Assembly: GCF_003344625.1 (NCBI RefSeq)
Contig: NZ_QPKJ02000002.1
Location: forward strand, 434,001-498,000
Length of the DNA stretch: 64,000 bases
DNA from: Solirubrobacter deserti
GTDB taxonomy: Bacteria > Actinomycetota > Thermoleophilia > Solirubrobacterales > Solirubrobacteraceae
Reading direction: 5' to 3'
Position numbers and translations under genes: made by a program. Shown here piece after piece: positions 21,221 to 29,982 of the stretch; position 1 is the stretch's first letter; every line of letters starts with the position of its first letter. The notes beneath the pieces were generated by a model, which saw only the letters and a program-made list of their open reading frames with translations, ran no database searches and was not told the DNA's origin.

Positions 21221-21805
21221 ATGAACACGTTCGCCATCTTTGGGATCGAGAACCTGCCGGAGTGGGCGCAGACGGTGCTCAACGTCGCGCTGCTCGTCGC
21301 TGCGGTCCTCTATCTCGCCCTCATCTTCTGGACCTTCGCGGACGCGCGCCGCCGGATCGACGATCCGCTGCTCGTAGCGTGCGCGACGCTGGCGAGCTTC
21401 TTCCCGTTCGTGGGCACGATCGTCTACCTGATCGTGCGCCCGCCCGAATTCCTCGACGACGTGCGCCTGCGCGAGCTCGAGATGACCGCGGCCGAGGCGC
21501 GCCTCGCGAACCTCGACTACCACCTGTGCCCGCACTGCGACTACGAGGTGCAGAACGACTACCTGCGGTGCCCGAGCTGCATGCGCAAGCTCAAGGAGCG
21601 CTGCTACTCGTGCTCGAAGCCGATCGACCCGGCGTGGCGCATCTGCCCGTTCTGCGAGGCCGAGACGAGCGCGCCGTCGCCGTCGTCCTCCACGCGCCGT
21701 CGCCGGCGTCAGACGACCGATCAGGCGACCGTCGCCGCGGACACGCTCGAGCCGGAGCCGGCCGAGGCCGGCACGGGCGAGACATCGCGCCGCAGACGTC
21801 GCTGA
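21221..21805 (+). CDS. Membrane protein with double zinc ribbon
   Basis: A 194-residue protein. Two transmembrane helices lie at about residues 18-41 and 50-72. Residues 100-145 contain three CxxC knuckles plus CYSC: CPHC, CPSC, CYSC and CPFC, forming a double zinc ribbon as in DZR-type proteins. The C-terminus is Arg- and Ser-rich and ends in RRRRR, so the cytoplasmic tail may bind nucleic acid or acidic partners. It sits between the small membrane ORF and ndk. The family is common in actinobacteria without an assigned function. Confidence 0.78.
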   Translation: MNTFAIFGIENLPEWAQTVLNVALLVAAVLYLALIFWTFADARRRIDDPLLVACATLASFFPFVGTIVYLIVRPPEFLDDVRLRELEMTAAEARLANLDYHLCPHCDYEVQNDYLRCPSCMRKLKERCYSCSKPIDPAWRICPFCEAETSAPSPSSSTRRRRRQTTDQATVAADTLEPEPAEAGTGETSRRRRR

Positions 21806-21819
21806 CACACTGACGGCCT

Positions 21820-22230
21820 ATGGCTATTGAAAAGACCCTGATCCTGGTCAAGCCGGACGCGTTCGCGCGCGGCCTGACCGGGGAGATCATCGCCCGCTTC
21901 GAGCGCAAGGGCCTGAAGATCATCGCCGCCAAGCACATGACGGTGAGCGAGGACCTCGCGAAGCAGCACTACGCCGAGCACACGGAGCGCCCGTTCTTCG
22001 GCGAGCTCGTGAGCTTCATCACCTCCGGCCCGATCGTCGCGCTCGTGCTCGAGGGCGAGGACGCGATCAAGGCCGCCCGCCAGGTGATCGGCGCCACCAA
22101 CCCGCTCGAGGCCGCCACCGGCTCGATCCGCGGCGACTTCGCCATCTCCGTCGGCCAGAACATGGTCCACGGCTCGGACTCGCCCGAGTCCGGCATCCGC
22201 GAGGCCGGCCTGTTCTTCCCCGAGCTGTAA
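21820..22230 (+). CDS. ndk: Nucleoside diphosphate kinase
   Basis: A 136-residue enzyme that transfers the gamma phosphate between nucleoside triphosphates and diphosphates through a phosphohistidine. The catalytic His is in [12 protein letters not shown] near residue 115, and the nucleotide site KPDAFARG is present. Length is typical for bacterial Ndk. It is 14 nt after the zinc ribbon gene and 34 nt before maf. Confidence 0.97.
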   Translation: MAIEKTLILVKPDAFARGLTGEIIARFERKGLKIIAAKHMTVSEDLAKQHYAEHTERPFFGELVSFITSGPIVALVLEGEDAIKAARQVIGATNPLEAATGSIRGDFAISVGQNMVHGSDSPESGIREAGLFFPEL

Positions 22231-22264
22231 CCACTCGCCAGGCTGCCGACCTGCAAGTGCCGGC

Positions 22265-22819
22265 ATGATCGTCCTGGGGTCGGGGTCCCCGCAACGGCGG
22301 GCGATCCTGAACCAAGTCGGCATCCCGTTCACCGTCCGCGTCTCGGACGTCGAGGAGGAGACGCACGGCGACCCGGCCACGGTGGCCGAGGAGAACGCGC
22401 GCCGCAAGGCGCTGGCGGTCGCGGCGGAGGTCCCGCACGGGCTCGTGCTCGGCGCGGACACGGACGTCGGCCTGGACGGCGAGGTCCTCGGCAAGCCGGC
22501 GGACGCCGCCCAGGCGCGCGAGTTCATCGCGCGCCTGGCGGGTCGCACCCACGAGGTCGTCGGCGGCATCGCCGTCGTCCGTGACGGCGAGCTGATCCAC
22601 ACCTCGGTGCAGACCACCCAGGTCCACTTCCGCTCCGTCGACGCGTCCTTCATCGACTGGTACGTCGGCACCGGCGAGTGGCAGGGCCGCGCGGGCGGCT
22701 ACGCCATCCAGGGCGCGGGCGCCGCGCTCATCGCCGGCATCGAGGGCGACTACCTCAACGTCGTCGGCCTACCGCTCGCGCGGCTCCTCGACGTGCTTCC
22801 CGAGCTGCTCCCAACTTAA
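22265..22819 (+). CDS. maf: Maf-family nucleoside triphosphate pyrophosphatase
   Basis: A 184-residue house-cleaning enzyme predicted to hydrolyse dTTP/UTP-type or modified nucleotides to monophosphates. The N-terminal loop LGSGSPQRRAIL, the central GADTDV with the catalytic Asp, GKPADAAQAREF and the C-terminal YAIQGAGA are all typical; the usual RR..L motif is intact. The last two codons and the TAA lie inside a REP-like palindrome (22813-22843), so this element supplies the natural C-terminus. Confidence 0.92.
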   Translation: MIVLGSGSPQRRAILNQVGIPFTVRVSDVEEETHGDPATVAEENARRKALAVAAEVPHGLVLGADTDVGLDGEVLGKPADAAQAREFIARLAGRTHEVVGGIAVVRDGELIHTSVQTTQVHFRSVDASFIDWYVGTGEWQGRAGGYAIQGAGAALIAGIEGDYLNVVGLPLARLLDVLPELLPT

Positions 22820-22843
22820 AGAGGGACAGTCCCCCTTTAAGTT
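22813..22843. repeat. REP-like palindrome, copy A
   Basis: 15-nt arms around a single A, with one mismatch; the core is AAAGAGGGACAGTCCCCCTTT minus its ends. It contains the maf stop codon. The GGGACAGTCCC core resembles REP elements associated with RAYT transposases in other bacteria (from memory). It may also terminate maf transcription. Confidence 0.7.
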
Positions 22844-22890
22844 TCGCCACGGCGCAGAGCCAAATCCGCGCCTTGCGGGCGGGCGTGCAA

Positions 22891-22917
22891 CCTAAAGCGG
22901 GACAGTCCCTCTTTAGG
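22891..22917. repeat. REP-like palindrome, copy B
   Basis: 13-nt arms (CCTAAAGCGGGAC and GTCCCTCTTTAGG) around a single A with one mismatch. It sits 76 nt centre-to-centre from copy A, making a paired arrangement between maf and the convergent cupin gene. Confidence 0.7.
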
Positions 22918-22940
22918 AAGCGGCGCGGGAGGCGGAGCCC

Positions 22941-23423
22941 CTAGGCGACGCCTCCAAGCGAAGCGAGCCCGCTGGGCGAGTCTTCGCCCGGAAGCATGCC
23001 GGGCGGGCCGAGCAGCGTGATGCCGTGCGCGGCGGCGATCCGGCCGAGGCGCTCGGCGTCGGGCGGGCCGTCGAGCACGGGCAGCTCTGCGCGTGCCGCC
23101 GGTGCTCCCGCCTCGCGCAGGAACGCGACGAACGAGCCCGGGGCGAAGGTGACGAGCACGACCGCGCCCTCTTCGCCGGCGCGGTAGGTGTGCGGGATGC
23201 CGCGCGGCGCGAGCGCGTACTCGCCCGGCGCGAGCGTGACCGGCTCGGCCGCGCCCGCCCACAGCGTCAGCGAGCCCGAGAGCACGTAGAAGCCCTCGTC
23301 TTCGTCGGCGTGGACGTGCAGCGGCGGCTGGTCGCCGGGCGGGCACTGCATGCGCACGAGCGAGAAGTCGGGCCGGTCGTCGAGGACTTCGGCGAGGTTG
23401 GCGATGAACCAGATGCGTTCCAT
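22941..23423 (-). CDS. Cupin-domain protein
   Basis: A 160-residue single-domain cupin. Metal ligands are visible as HVHADEDEGF (motif 1) and PRGIPHTYR (motif 2), in about residues 34-95. The C-terminal 55 residues are helical and uncharacterised. The ligand is unknown; such proteins can be quercetinase-like or sugar/phenolic-binding. It is divergent from a PadR regulator across 59 nt containing an inverted repeat, so it is probably the PadR target. The convergent side holds two REP-like palindromes. Confidence 0.82.
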   Translation of the reverse strand: MERIWFIANLAEVLDDRPDFSLVRMQCPPGDQPPLHVHADEDEGFYVLSGSLTLWAGAAEPVTLAPGEYALAPRGIPHTYRAGEEGAVVLVTFAPGSFVAFLREAGAPAARAELPVLDGPPDAERLGRIAAAHGITLLGPPGMLPGEDSPSGLASLGGVA

Positions 23424-23445
23424 GCGGTGGCTCCTGAGTACGATA

Positions 23446-23480
23446 ACTCCGATACGGAGCTTTATACCTCTGAAACGGAG
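23446..23480. promoter_or_regulatory. Predicted PadR operator (two sites)
   Basis: CTCCG-ATA-CGGAG (23447-23459) is a perfect palindrome. A related CTCTG-AAA-CGGAG follows, with matching half-sites 21 nt apart, two helical turns. The second ends 2 nt before the PadR ATG, and both lie between the divergent genes. The region is AT-richer than its surroundings. Confidence 0.55.
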
Positions 23481-23482
23481 CT

Positions 23483-24004
23483 ATGTCAAACCTCACGCCC
23501 TTCAGCTACGTCATCCTCGTCCTCGTGGGTGAGGGCGGGGCCGGCCCGCACGACTTGGTGCGGATGATGCGCGACGGCCGCGTGTACTGGACGGCGCCCG
23601 AGTCTCAGTACTACGCCGAGCCGAAGAAGCTCGCCGGCGCCGGCTACCTCGAAGCGACCAAGCAGCCGGGCCGCACGCACGCCAAGACGCACTACACGCT
23701 CACGGACAAGGGGCGCGAGGCGCTGGCCGAGTGGCTGGCGACGCCGACGCGCTTCGCCCGCATCCAGAACGAGGCGATCGTCCGCCTGCTGGGCGCCGAG
23801 TACGCCAATCGGGGGGTCTTGCTCGAAAGCCTCATGCACCTCGAGCGTGAGCTCGACGAGCTCACGCAGGCGCTCGCCGCCGCCGCGGAGCGCGAGGCGG
23901 CGCTGCCGCACCGCAGCCGGGCGCTGGCCGCGAACCGCCGCCTGGCCCAGCGCATCCTGGACGCCCACCGTGCATGGCTCACAGAGGTCCGGGACCAGTT
24001 ATGA
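23483..24004 (+). CDS. PadR-family transcriptional regulator
   Basis: A 173-residue regulator. The winged helix (about residues 5-85) shows the PadR pattern: PFSYVILVLVGEGGAGPHDL, YYAEPKKLAGAGYLE and the wing with HYTLTDKGREALAEWL. The C-terminal helices (110-170) form the PadR dimerisation arm (HLERELDEL). The predicted operators between it and the divergent cupin gene suggest autoregulation. The inducer is unknown. Confidence 0.88.
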   Translation: MSNLTPFSYVILVLVGEGGAGPHDLVRMMRDGRVYWTAPESQYYAEPKKLAGAGYLEATKQPGRTHAKTHYTLTDKGREALAEWLATPTRFARIQNEAIVRLLGAEYANRGVLLESLMHLERELDELTQALAAAAEREAALPHRSRALAANRRLAQRILDAHRAWLTEVRDQL

Positions 24005-24099
24005 AGGTCCCTTTGCAGCCATTTCGGTCCATCGGCCCTTCGGTAGACTCCCGCATCGGCTCGGGCTCCTAATTACAAGGAGGTCCGGTCCGTTCGCGC

Positions 24100-25152
24100 A
24101 TGGGCTTCTTCTCGTACCTCACCGGCTTCGGCGGCCGCGACATGGCGGTCGACCTCGGCACGGCCAACACGCTCGTCTACGTGCGCGGTCGCGGCATCGT
24201 GCTCAGCGAGCCCTCAGTGGTGGCAATCGACAGCCGCACGGGTGAGGTCCACGCCGTCGGCATCGAGGCCAAGCGCATGCTCGGGCGTACCCCGGGCACC
24301 ATCTCCGCAATCCGTCCCCTGAAGGACGGCGTCATCGCCGACTTCGACGTGACGGAGGAGATGCTGCGCCACTTCATCCAGAAGGTGCACCAGAACCGCT
24401 GGGCGCACCCGCGCGTCGTCGTCTGCGTGCCCTCCGGGGTGACGGGCGTCGAGAAGCGCGCCGTGGAGGAGGCCTGCCTGTCCGCCGGCGCGCGCCAGGC
24501 GTACCTGATCGAGGAGCCGATGGCCGCGGCCATCGGCGCCGGCCTGCCGGTGGGCGAGCCCACGGGCAACATGGTCGTCGACATCGGCGGCGGCACGTCC
24601 GAGGTGGCGGTCATCAGCCTCGGCGGCATCGTCGTCTCCCAGTCCATCCGCGTCGGCGGCGACGAGCTCGACGACTCGATCATCAACTACGTCAAGAAGG
24701 AGTACAAGCTCCTGATCGGCCAGCAGACGGCCGAGGAGGTCAAGCTCGAGATCGGGTCGGCGTACCCGCTCGAGGAGGAGGTCCAGGCCGAGATCCGCGG
24801 CCGCGACCTCGTCTCCGGTCTTCCGAAGACCGTCGTGCTGACCTCCGAAGAAGTTCGCGCGGCGCTCGAGGAGCCGCTGGTCCAGATCATCGACTCCATC
24901 AAGGAGACGCTGGACCGCACGCCGCCCGAGCTGGCCTCCGACATCATGGACCGCGGCATCATGCTCGCGGGCGGCGGCAGCCTCCTCCAGGGCCTGGATG
25001 AGCGGCTCCGCGAGGAGACCCAAATGCCCGCCCATCGCGCCGAGTCGCCGCTGACGTGCGTGGCGGTCGGCAGCGGCCGCAGCCTCGAGGAGTTCGAGGC
25101 GATTCACAAGTCGAATCGCTCGAACAACCGCAACCGCCGTCAGCGCCGCTAG
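24100..25152 (+). CDS. mreB: Rod shape-determining protein MreB
   Basis: A 350-residue bacterial actin that organises lateral wall synthesis on the inner face of the membrane. The phosphate loops [11 protein letters not shown] and [12 protein letters not shown] and the adenosine motif [11 protein letters not shown] are intact. The C-terminal tail is unusually basic (NRNRRQRR). An AAGGAGG ribosome-binding site lies 16 nt before the ATG. It begins the mreB-mreC-mreD-mrdA-rodA cluster. An MreB points to rod-shaped lateral growth, which many actinobacteria replace by polar growth. Confidence 0.97.
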   Translation: MGFFSYLTGFGGRDMAVDLGTANTLVYVRGRGIVLSEPSVVAIDSRTGEVHAVGIEAKRMLGRTPGTISAIRPLKDGVIADFDVTEEMLRHFIQKVHQNRWAHPRVVVCVPSGVTGVEKRAVEEACLSAGARQAYLIEEPMAAAIGAGLPVGEPTGNMVVDIGGGTSEVAVISLGGIVVSQSIRVGGDELDDSIINYVKKEYKLLIGQQTAEEVKLEIGSAYPLEEEVQAEIRGRDLVSGLPKTVVLTSEEVRAALEEPLVQIIDSIKETLDRTPPELASDIMDRGIMLAGGGSLLQGLDERLREETQMPAHRAESPLTCVAVGSGRSLEEFEAIHKSNRSNNRNRRQRR

Positions 25153-25194
25153 GTTGGCCTTGACCCTTTCGTCCCACCCCTTCACTTTCTCTGT

Positions 25195-26049
25195 ATGCAC
25201 GACAAAGCGGTCAGACGCCGCCGTGCAGTGCTGGTCGTCCTCGTAGCGGCCTCGCTGATCCTCCTCACCGCCTATTACGGCGAGTCGTCCGACGGCCGCC
25301 TGCACGGAGTCCAGCGCACCGCGCTGAGCGTCCTGGGTCCGATCCAGGACGGCGCGAGCCGCGTCTTCAAGCCCGTGCGCGACCTGTTCGGGTGGTTCGG
25401 CGACACGATCGACGCCAAGGACCAGCGCGACAAGGCCGTCGAGCAGCGCGACGCGTACCGCGCGCAGCTCGTAAAGGCCCAGCAGGATCTCGCGGAGGCC
25501 CGCCAGCGGGCGCAGCTCAACACGGCGGACGCGGAGGGGATGAGCAAGTACGGCCCGGTCGACGCGCGCGTCTATGTCCGCTCGCCCAGCACCTGGTACC
25601 AGCAGGTGCAGATCAACAAGGGCCTCGACGACGGCATCCACCGCGGCGACCCCGTGATCAACGGCGCCGGCCTCGTGGGCAAGGTGGCGGACGCGACGGG
25701 CAGCCACGCAGTCGTGACGCTGATCACCGATCAGAGCTTCGCCACCAGCGTGTTCGCCGGGGACCAGCGGCACGCGGGCTCGATCACGCCCGCGATCGGC
25801 GCGCCCGGCGACCTGCTCTACGAGCCCGTCGACGCCACCGCCAACGTGCGTGAGGGCGACCTGATCTACACCGCGGGCACCACCGACGACCGCCTGCGCT
25901 CGCGCTACCCGCCCGCGATCCTGGTCGGCACGGTGCGCCGCGTCGATCTCGGCGAGGGCGACCTCGACAAGCGGATCCACGTCCAGCCCGCGGCCGACTT
26001 CCTGCAACTGGACATGGTGCAGGTCCTCACGAACCCCAACGCCGCGTGA
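25195..26049 (+). CDS. mreC: Rod shape-determining protein MreC
   Basis: A 284-residue membrane protein that scaffolds the elongation machinery. An N-terminal TM helix (about 10-27) is followed by a coiled coil (about 78-112) and two beta-barrel-type domains (120-280), with the family pattern INKGLDDGIHRGDPVINGAGLVGKV. It starts 43 nt after mreB and its TGA overlaps the GTG of mreD (GTGA). Confidence 0.95.
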   Translation: MHDKAVRRRRAVLVVLVAASLILLTAYYGESSDGRLHGVQRTALSVLGPIQDGASRVFKPVRDLFGWFGDTIDAKDQRDKAVEQRDAYRAQLVKAQQDLAEARQRAQLNTADAEGMSKYGPVDARVYVRSPSTWYQQVQINKGLDDGIHRGDPVINGAGLVGKVADATGSHAVVTLITDQSFATSVFAGDQRHAGSITPAIGAPGDLLYEPVDATANVREGDLIYTAGTTDDRLRSRYPPAILVGTVRRVDLGEGDLDKRIHVQPAADFLQLDMVQVLTNPNAA

Positions 26050-26609
26050 CGGTCTCGGGCGCCAGCGTCTTCCGCCTCGCGCTGCTCGGCCTGCTCGCCT
26101 GGCTGCTGCAGCTGACGGTCGTCTCCCAGATCACCATCTTCGGTGTGCCCGCGGACCTGACGCCGCTGGTCGTCGCGTTCGTGGGCTACATCGCGGGCTC
26201 GACGACCGGCGCCGTGTTCGGCTTCGCGCTCGGGATGTTCGTGGATCTGACACCCGAGCACACCCTCGGCGTGAATTCGCTCGTCTTTACCGCCGTTGGC
26301 TACCTTGCCGGTCGCATCCGCGAGCTGCGCGACCCCGCGCACGGCCTCGCCCCGGTGGTCGTGGGGGCCGCGGCGACCGCGATCGCCGCCGTCGGCTTCG
26401 CCCTGCTGCAGTTCCTGCTCGGGGTGAAGGCGCCGGTCTCGCTCCTGCTCCTTCGCGACACGCTGATGATCGTCTTGCTCAACACCCTGATCGCGCTGCC
26501 CGTCTACGCGCTCGTGCACCGCCTGCTGGCAACGTTCCTGCCCGACGACCCGCGCCGCCGCCGGCGCCGGGCCTACACGACGCGGCTGAGCCCGCTGAGC
26601 CGCGCCTGA
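26046..26609 (+). CDS. mreD: Rod shape-determining protein MreD
   Basis: A 187-residue integral membrane protein with five or six hydrophobic helices and a basic C-terminus (RRRRRAY). It matches the MreD pattern TPLVVAFVGYIAGSTTGAVFGF. Known MreD partners with MreC and PBP2. The GTG start overlaps the mreC stop and its TGA shares a base with the mrdA ATG. Confidence 0.9.
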   Translation: MTVSGASVFRLALLGLLAWLLQLTVVSQITIFGVPADLTPLVVAFVGYIAGSTTGAVFGFALGMFVDLTPEHTLGVNSLVFTAVGYLAGRIRELRDPAHGLAPVVVGAAATAIAAVGFALLQFLLGVKAPVSLLLLRDTLMIVLLNTLIALPVYALVHRLLATFLPDDPRRRRRRAYTTRLSPLSRA

Positions 26610-28783
26610 TGCCCTCCAACCGCGTCGAAGATCGCCTGCGTCCGATCACGCCGCAGCTCGCGTGGCGTGTCGCCGTGCTCGGCGGCATCGCCTTCGTGCT
26701 GTTCGGGATCGTGTTCTTCCGGCTCTGGTACCTGCAGGTGCTGACCGGGGACACCGCCCGCGTGGCGGCGTCCCAGAACGGCCGCCGCACGGAGCGCATC
26801 GAGGCGCCGCGCGGCGACATCGTGGACCGCCACGCCAACCAGCTCGTGCGCACCAAGAAGGCCGCGGTCGTCCAGCTGGTCCCCTCGTCGTTGCCCGAGC
26901 GGGTGCTCGAGGACGCCGACAACTACCGCAAGGCGCTGGGCGAGGCCGAGAGCCAGCGGCTCGCCTACGAGCGCCAGTACGAGGCGCTGTCGCGCCAGCT
27001 CAAGGACGACGGGCGCAAGTCGACCAAGGCGGAGGAGCGCGAGCGCAGGCGGCTGCGCAAGCTCGGCTCGACCGCCCGCAAGGTTCCGATCCCGCCGATC
27101 CCCACGGACGAGCCAGGGCTCACCACGCTCTACCGGCGCATCAGCGAGACGATCGACATCCGCCCGAAGACGATCCACGAGCGCGTGATCCGCTCGATCG
27201 CGGACACGCCGTACTCGAACGTCACGGTGCGTACGGACGTCCCGCTCGCCCAGTTCAACTACATGCGCGAACGGCCCGAGTACTTCAAGGGCGTCGTCGT
27301 CACCAAGCGCTACATCCGCGAGTACCCCGAGGGCAAGCTCGCCGCTCAGCTGTTCGGCACGGTCTCGGAGATCGGGACCGAGCAGATGAAGCTGAGGCGC
27401 TACAAGGACGTCGCCCAGGGAACGCGGATCGGCCAGACCGGCCTCGAGTACAGCTACGACGAGTACCTGCGCGGGAGGGACGGCTACACGCGCCTGGTGG
27501 TAGACGCGCACGGCTCGCGCGACGACGAGCGCAAGGTGTCGGTCGTGGAGCCCAAGCAGGGGCAGCGGCTGCGGCTGACGATCGACATGGACCTGCAGCG
27601 CACGGGGGAGCAGGCGCTCGCCCAGGCGATCCAGAACTCCGAGTATGAGACGCGCGCCGGTGCGTTCGTGGCCATGGATCCGCGCAACGGCGAGGTGCTG
27701 GCGATGGGCTCGGCGCCCTCGTTCGACGCGAACTGGTTCGCCAAGCCGTTCACCCAGCAGCGCTACGAGTACCTGACGTCGAACGAGACCGACGCGCCGC
27801 TGCTCAACCGCGCGACCGAGTCGGCGTATCCGTCGGCGTCCACGTTCAAGCCCGTGACCGCGCTGGCCGCGCTCGAGGAAGGGCTGATCACGCCCTCGCG
27901 CAAGATCAACGACCCCGGACACTGGGAGTACGGCGGGCGCGAGTACCAGAACGCCAAGGAAGCGGTCTTCGGCTCGATCAACGTCGGCGAGGCGCTGAAG
28001 GTCTCCTCGGACATCTTCTTCTTCAAGCTCGGCGCCCAGGCCAACGACAAGGGCCCGATCATCCAGAAGTGGGCCGAGCGGCTCGGCTACGGGCGCAAGA
28101 CCGGCATCGACCTGCCCAACGAGGCGGCCGGCCTGGTGCCGGACTCCAAGTGGCGCAACGAGGCCTACGCCGAGTACGAGCGCTGCGTCGAGAAGAACGG
28201 GCTGGAGCTGCGCACCACCGCGGCGCTGTTCGAGTGCGGCGGCATCGAGCGCACGTGGACGGGCGGCGACAACGTCAACCTCGCCGTCGGCCAGGGCGAC
28301 CTGCAGGCCACCCCGTTGCAGGTGGCGGTCGCCTACGCCGCATTCGCCAACGGCGGCACGATCGTGCGCCCGCACCTGGGCAAGGCGGTCGAGAACGCCA
28401 ACGGCGTCCCGCTGCAGGAGTTCCGCCCCAAGGCCAAGCGCAAGGTCAAGATCCCGTCGCGTGACCGCCAGGTCATCCTCGAAGGCCTGCGCAGCGCCGC
28501 CCAGGGCGAGGGCGGCACGTCGGCCGACGTGTGGCAGGGCTGGCCCATGGACGAGTTCCCCGTCTACGGCAAGACCGGCACCGCGGAGCGCCAGCCGAAC
28601 CCCGATCAGGCGTGGTACGCCTGCTTCGTCAAGGACAAGGGCCGCCCGATCGTCGTCGTGGTCACCGTGGAGAAGGGCGGCTTCGGCGCCGCCACCGCGG
28701 CACCCGCGGCGCGCATGATGCTGTCGGAGTGGTTCGATGTGTCCGACCGCGAGTTCCACGCGGGGACCAGCGTCACCCGATGA
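26609..28783 (+). CDS. mrdA: Penicillin-binding protein 2 (class B transpeptidase)
   Basis: A 724-residue peptidoglycan D,D-transpeptidase of the elongation complex. A TM anchor lies at about residues 20-42; the pedestal domain contains an inserted charged helix (about 110-160). The transpeptidase motifs are Ser411-TFK (SASTFK), SSD in KVSSDIFFFKLG (PBP2-like SxD form of SxN), and KTGTAE with Lys655. It is coupled by 1-nt and 4-nt overlaps to mreD and rodA, the standard pairing of a class B PBP with its SEDS glycosyltransferase. Confidence 0.96.
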   Translation: MPSNRVEDRLRPITPQLAWRVAVLGGIAFVLFGIVFFRLWYLQVLTGDTARVAASQNGRRTERIEAPRGDIVDRHANQLVRTKKAAVVQLVPSSLPERVLEDADNYRKALGEAESQRLAYERQYEALSRQLKDDGRKSTKAEERERRRLRKLGSTARKVPIPPIPTDEPGLTTLYRRISETIDIRPKTIHERVIRSIADTPYSNVTVRTDVPLAQFNYMRERPEYFKGVVVTKRYIREYPEGKLAAQLFGTVSEIGTEQMKLRRYKDVAQGTRIGQTGLEYSYDEYLRGRDGYTRLVVDAHGSRDDERKVSVVEPKQGQRLRLTIDMDLQRTGEQALAQAIQNSEYETRAGAFVAMDPRNGEVLAMGSAPSFDANWFAKPFTQQRYEYLTSNETDAPLLNRATESAYPSASTFKPVTALAALEEGLITPSRKINDPGHWEYGGREYQNAKEAVFGSINVGEALKVSSDIFFFKLGAQANDKGPIIQKWAERLGYGRKTGIDLPNEAAGLVPDSKWRNEAYAEYERCVEKNGLELRTTAALFECGGIERTWTGGDNVNLAVGQGDLQATPLQVAVAYAAFANGGTIVRPHLGKAVENANGVPLQEFRPKAKRKVKIPSRDRQVILEGLRSAAQGEGGTSADVWQGWPMDEFPVYGKTGTAERQPNPDQAWYACFVKDKGRPIVVVVTVEKGGFGAATAAPAARMMLSEWFDVSDREFHAGTSVTR

Positions 28784-29973
28784 GCGCACCCATCCAGCCT
28801 GCTTCCGACCCGCCGCCTTCGCTCGGTCCGCGCGAGTGGCGGCTGCGTCTGGACCCGTTGCTGCTGCTGGCGACGCTCGGGCTGGTGGCGTGCTCGCTGA
28901 TCGCGATCCGCGGTGCGACGGCGGATGACTGGGACGGCGACCCGCTGTACTACGTCAAGCGCCAGGCGGTGTACATCGGCGTCGGGTTCGTGCTGATGTA
29001 CGGGCTCTCGCGGCTGGACTACTCCCGGCTGCGCGAGCTGCGGTACCCGATCTACGGCCTGCTGATCTTCGGGAACCTGTTCGTGCTGGCGATCGCGCCG
29101 GAGACGAGAGGCACCCGGGCCTGGCTCGAGTTGCCGGGCTTCAATCTGCAGTACTCCGAGATCGGCAAGATGCTGCTCGCCGTGGCGTTGGCGGGCTTCC
29201 TCGTCGAGCGCATGCGCGAGATGGGGCGCCAGACGACGGCGCGGGTGATGCTGCTCGGGCTGCTTCCGACGATGATCGTGCTGGCGCAGTCGGACCTCGG
29301 GTCGGCGACGGTGTACGTCGTCGGCACGCTCGCGATCCTGTTCGTTGCCGGTGCGCCGTGGCGCCACTTCGCGGGGCTCGCCGCCCTGTTCGCGGTGGCG
29401 GTCGCGTTCGTGCTGGTGGCGGCGCCGCGGCTCGGCGTCGAGGTGCTCAAGCCCTACCAGGTCGAGCGCCTGACGTCGTTCATGCACCCGAGTGAGAACG
29501 CGAACGACGCCGGCTACCAGCAGGAGCAGGCGCGGATCGCGATCGGCTCGGGCGAGAAGACCGGCCGGGGCGTGGACGGTGCCACGCAAACCAAGCTGGA
29601 CTTCCTACCCGAGCACCACACGGACTTCATCTATGCCGTGATCGGCGAGACCTACGGTTTCGCCGGTTGCGCGCTCGTTCTCTCGCTGTACGCGCTGCTC
29701 ATCTGGCGCGCGCTCCACATCCTGACGATCGCGAAGAACCTCTTCGGTGCGCTGATCGCGGGCTGCATCGCGATGATGCTGCTCTACCAGCTTTTCGTGA
29801 ACATCGGGATGAATGTGGGGATCATGCCCATTACCGGCGTGACTGCCCCACTTCTGAGTTTCGGAGGGTCATCCATGCTCTCCACGTTCTTGGCCCTCGG
29901 CCTCTTGCACTCGATCAACGCGCAGGCGCGCGACACCGCGAGTAGCAAGGGGAGGACGGCCATCTTCCAATGA
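28780..29973 (+). CDS. rodA: SEDS glycosyltransferase RodA
   Basis: A 397-residue polytopic protein (about ten TM helices) that polymerises lipid II with PBP2. Signature segments include SRLDYSRLRELRYPIYG, the catalytic-loop region HHTDFIYAVIGETYGF and the C-terminal ITGVTAPLLSFGGSSML. The ATG at 28780 overlaps the mrdA TGA (ATGA). An earlier in-frame start would lie inside mrdA. It closes the rod-shape operon and rng follows 9 nt later. Confidence 0.96.
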   Translation: MSAPIQPASDPPPSLGPREWRLRLDPLLLLATLGLVACSLIAIRGATADDWDGDPLYYVKRQAVYIGVGFVLMYGLSRLDYSRLRELRYPIYGLLIFGNLFVLAIAPETRGTRAWLELPGFNLQYSEIGKMLLAVALAGFLVERMREMGRQTTARVMLLGLLPTMIVLAQSDLGSATVYVVGTLAILFVAGAPWRHFAGLAALFAVAVAFVLVAAPRLGVEVLKPYQVERLTSFMHPSENANDAGYQQEQARIAIGSGEKTGRGVDGATQTKLDFLPEHHTDFIYAVIGETYGFAGCALVLSLYALLIWRALHILTIAKNLFGALIAGCIAMMLLYQLFVNIGMNVGIMPITGVTAPLLSFGGSSMLSTFLALGLLHSINAQARDTASSKGRTAIFQ

Positions 29974-29982
29974 GGTTGTCCT

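Noticed and set aside
22820..22940. Insertion sequence remnant around the paired palindromes
   Set aside because: No transposase frame, target duplication or terminal repeats beyond the palindromes; REP-like elements explain it better.
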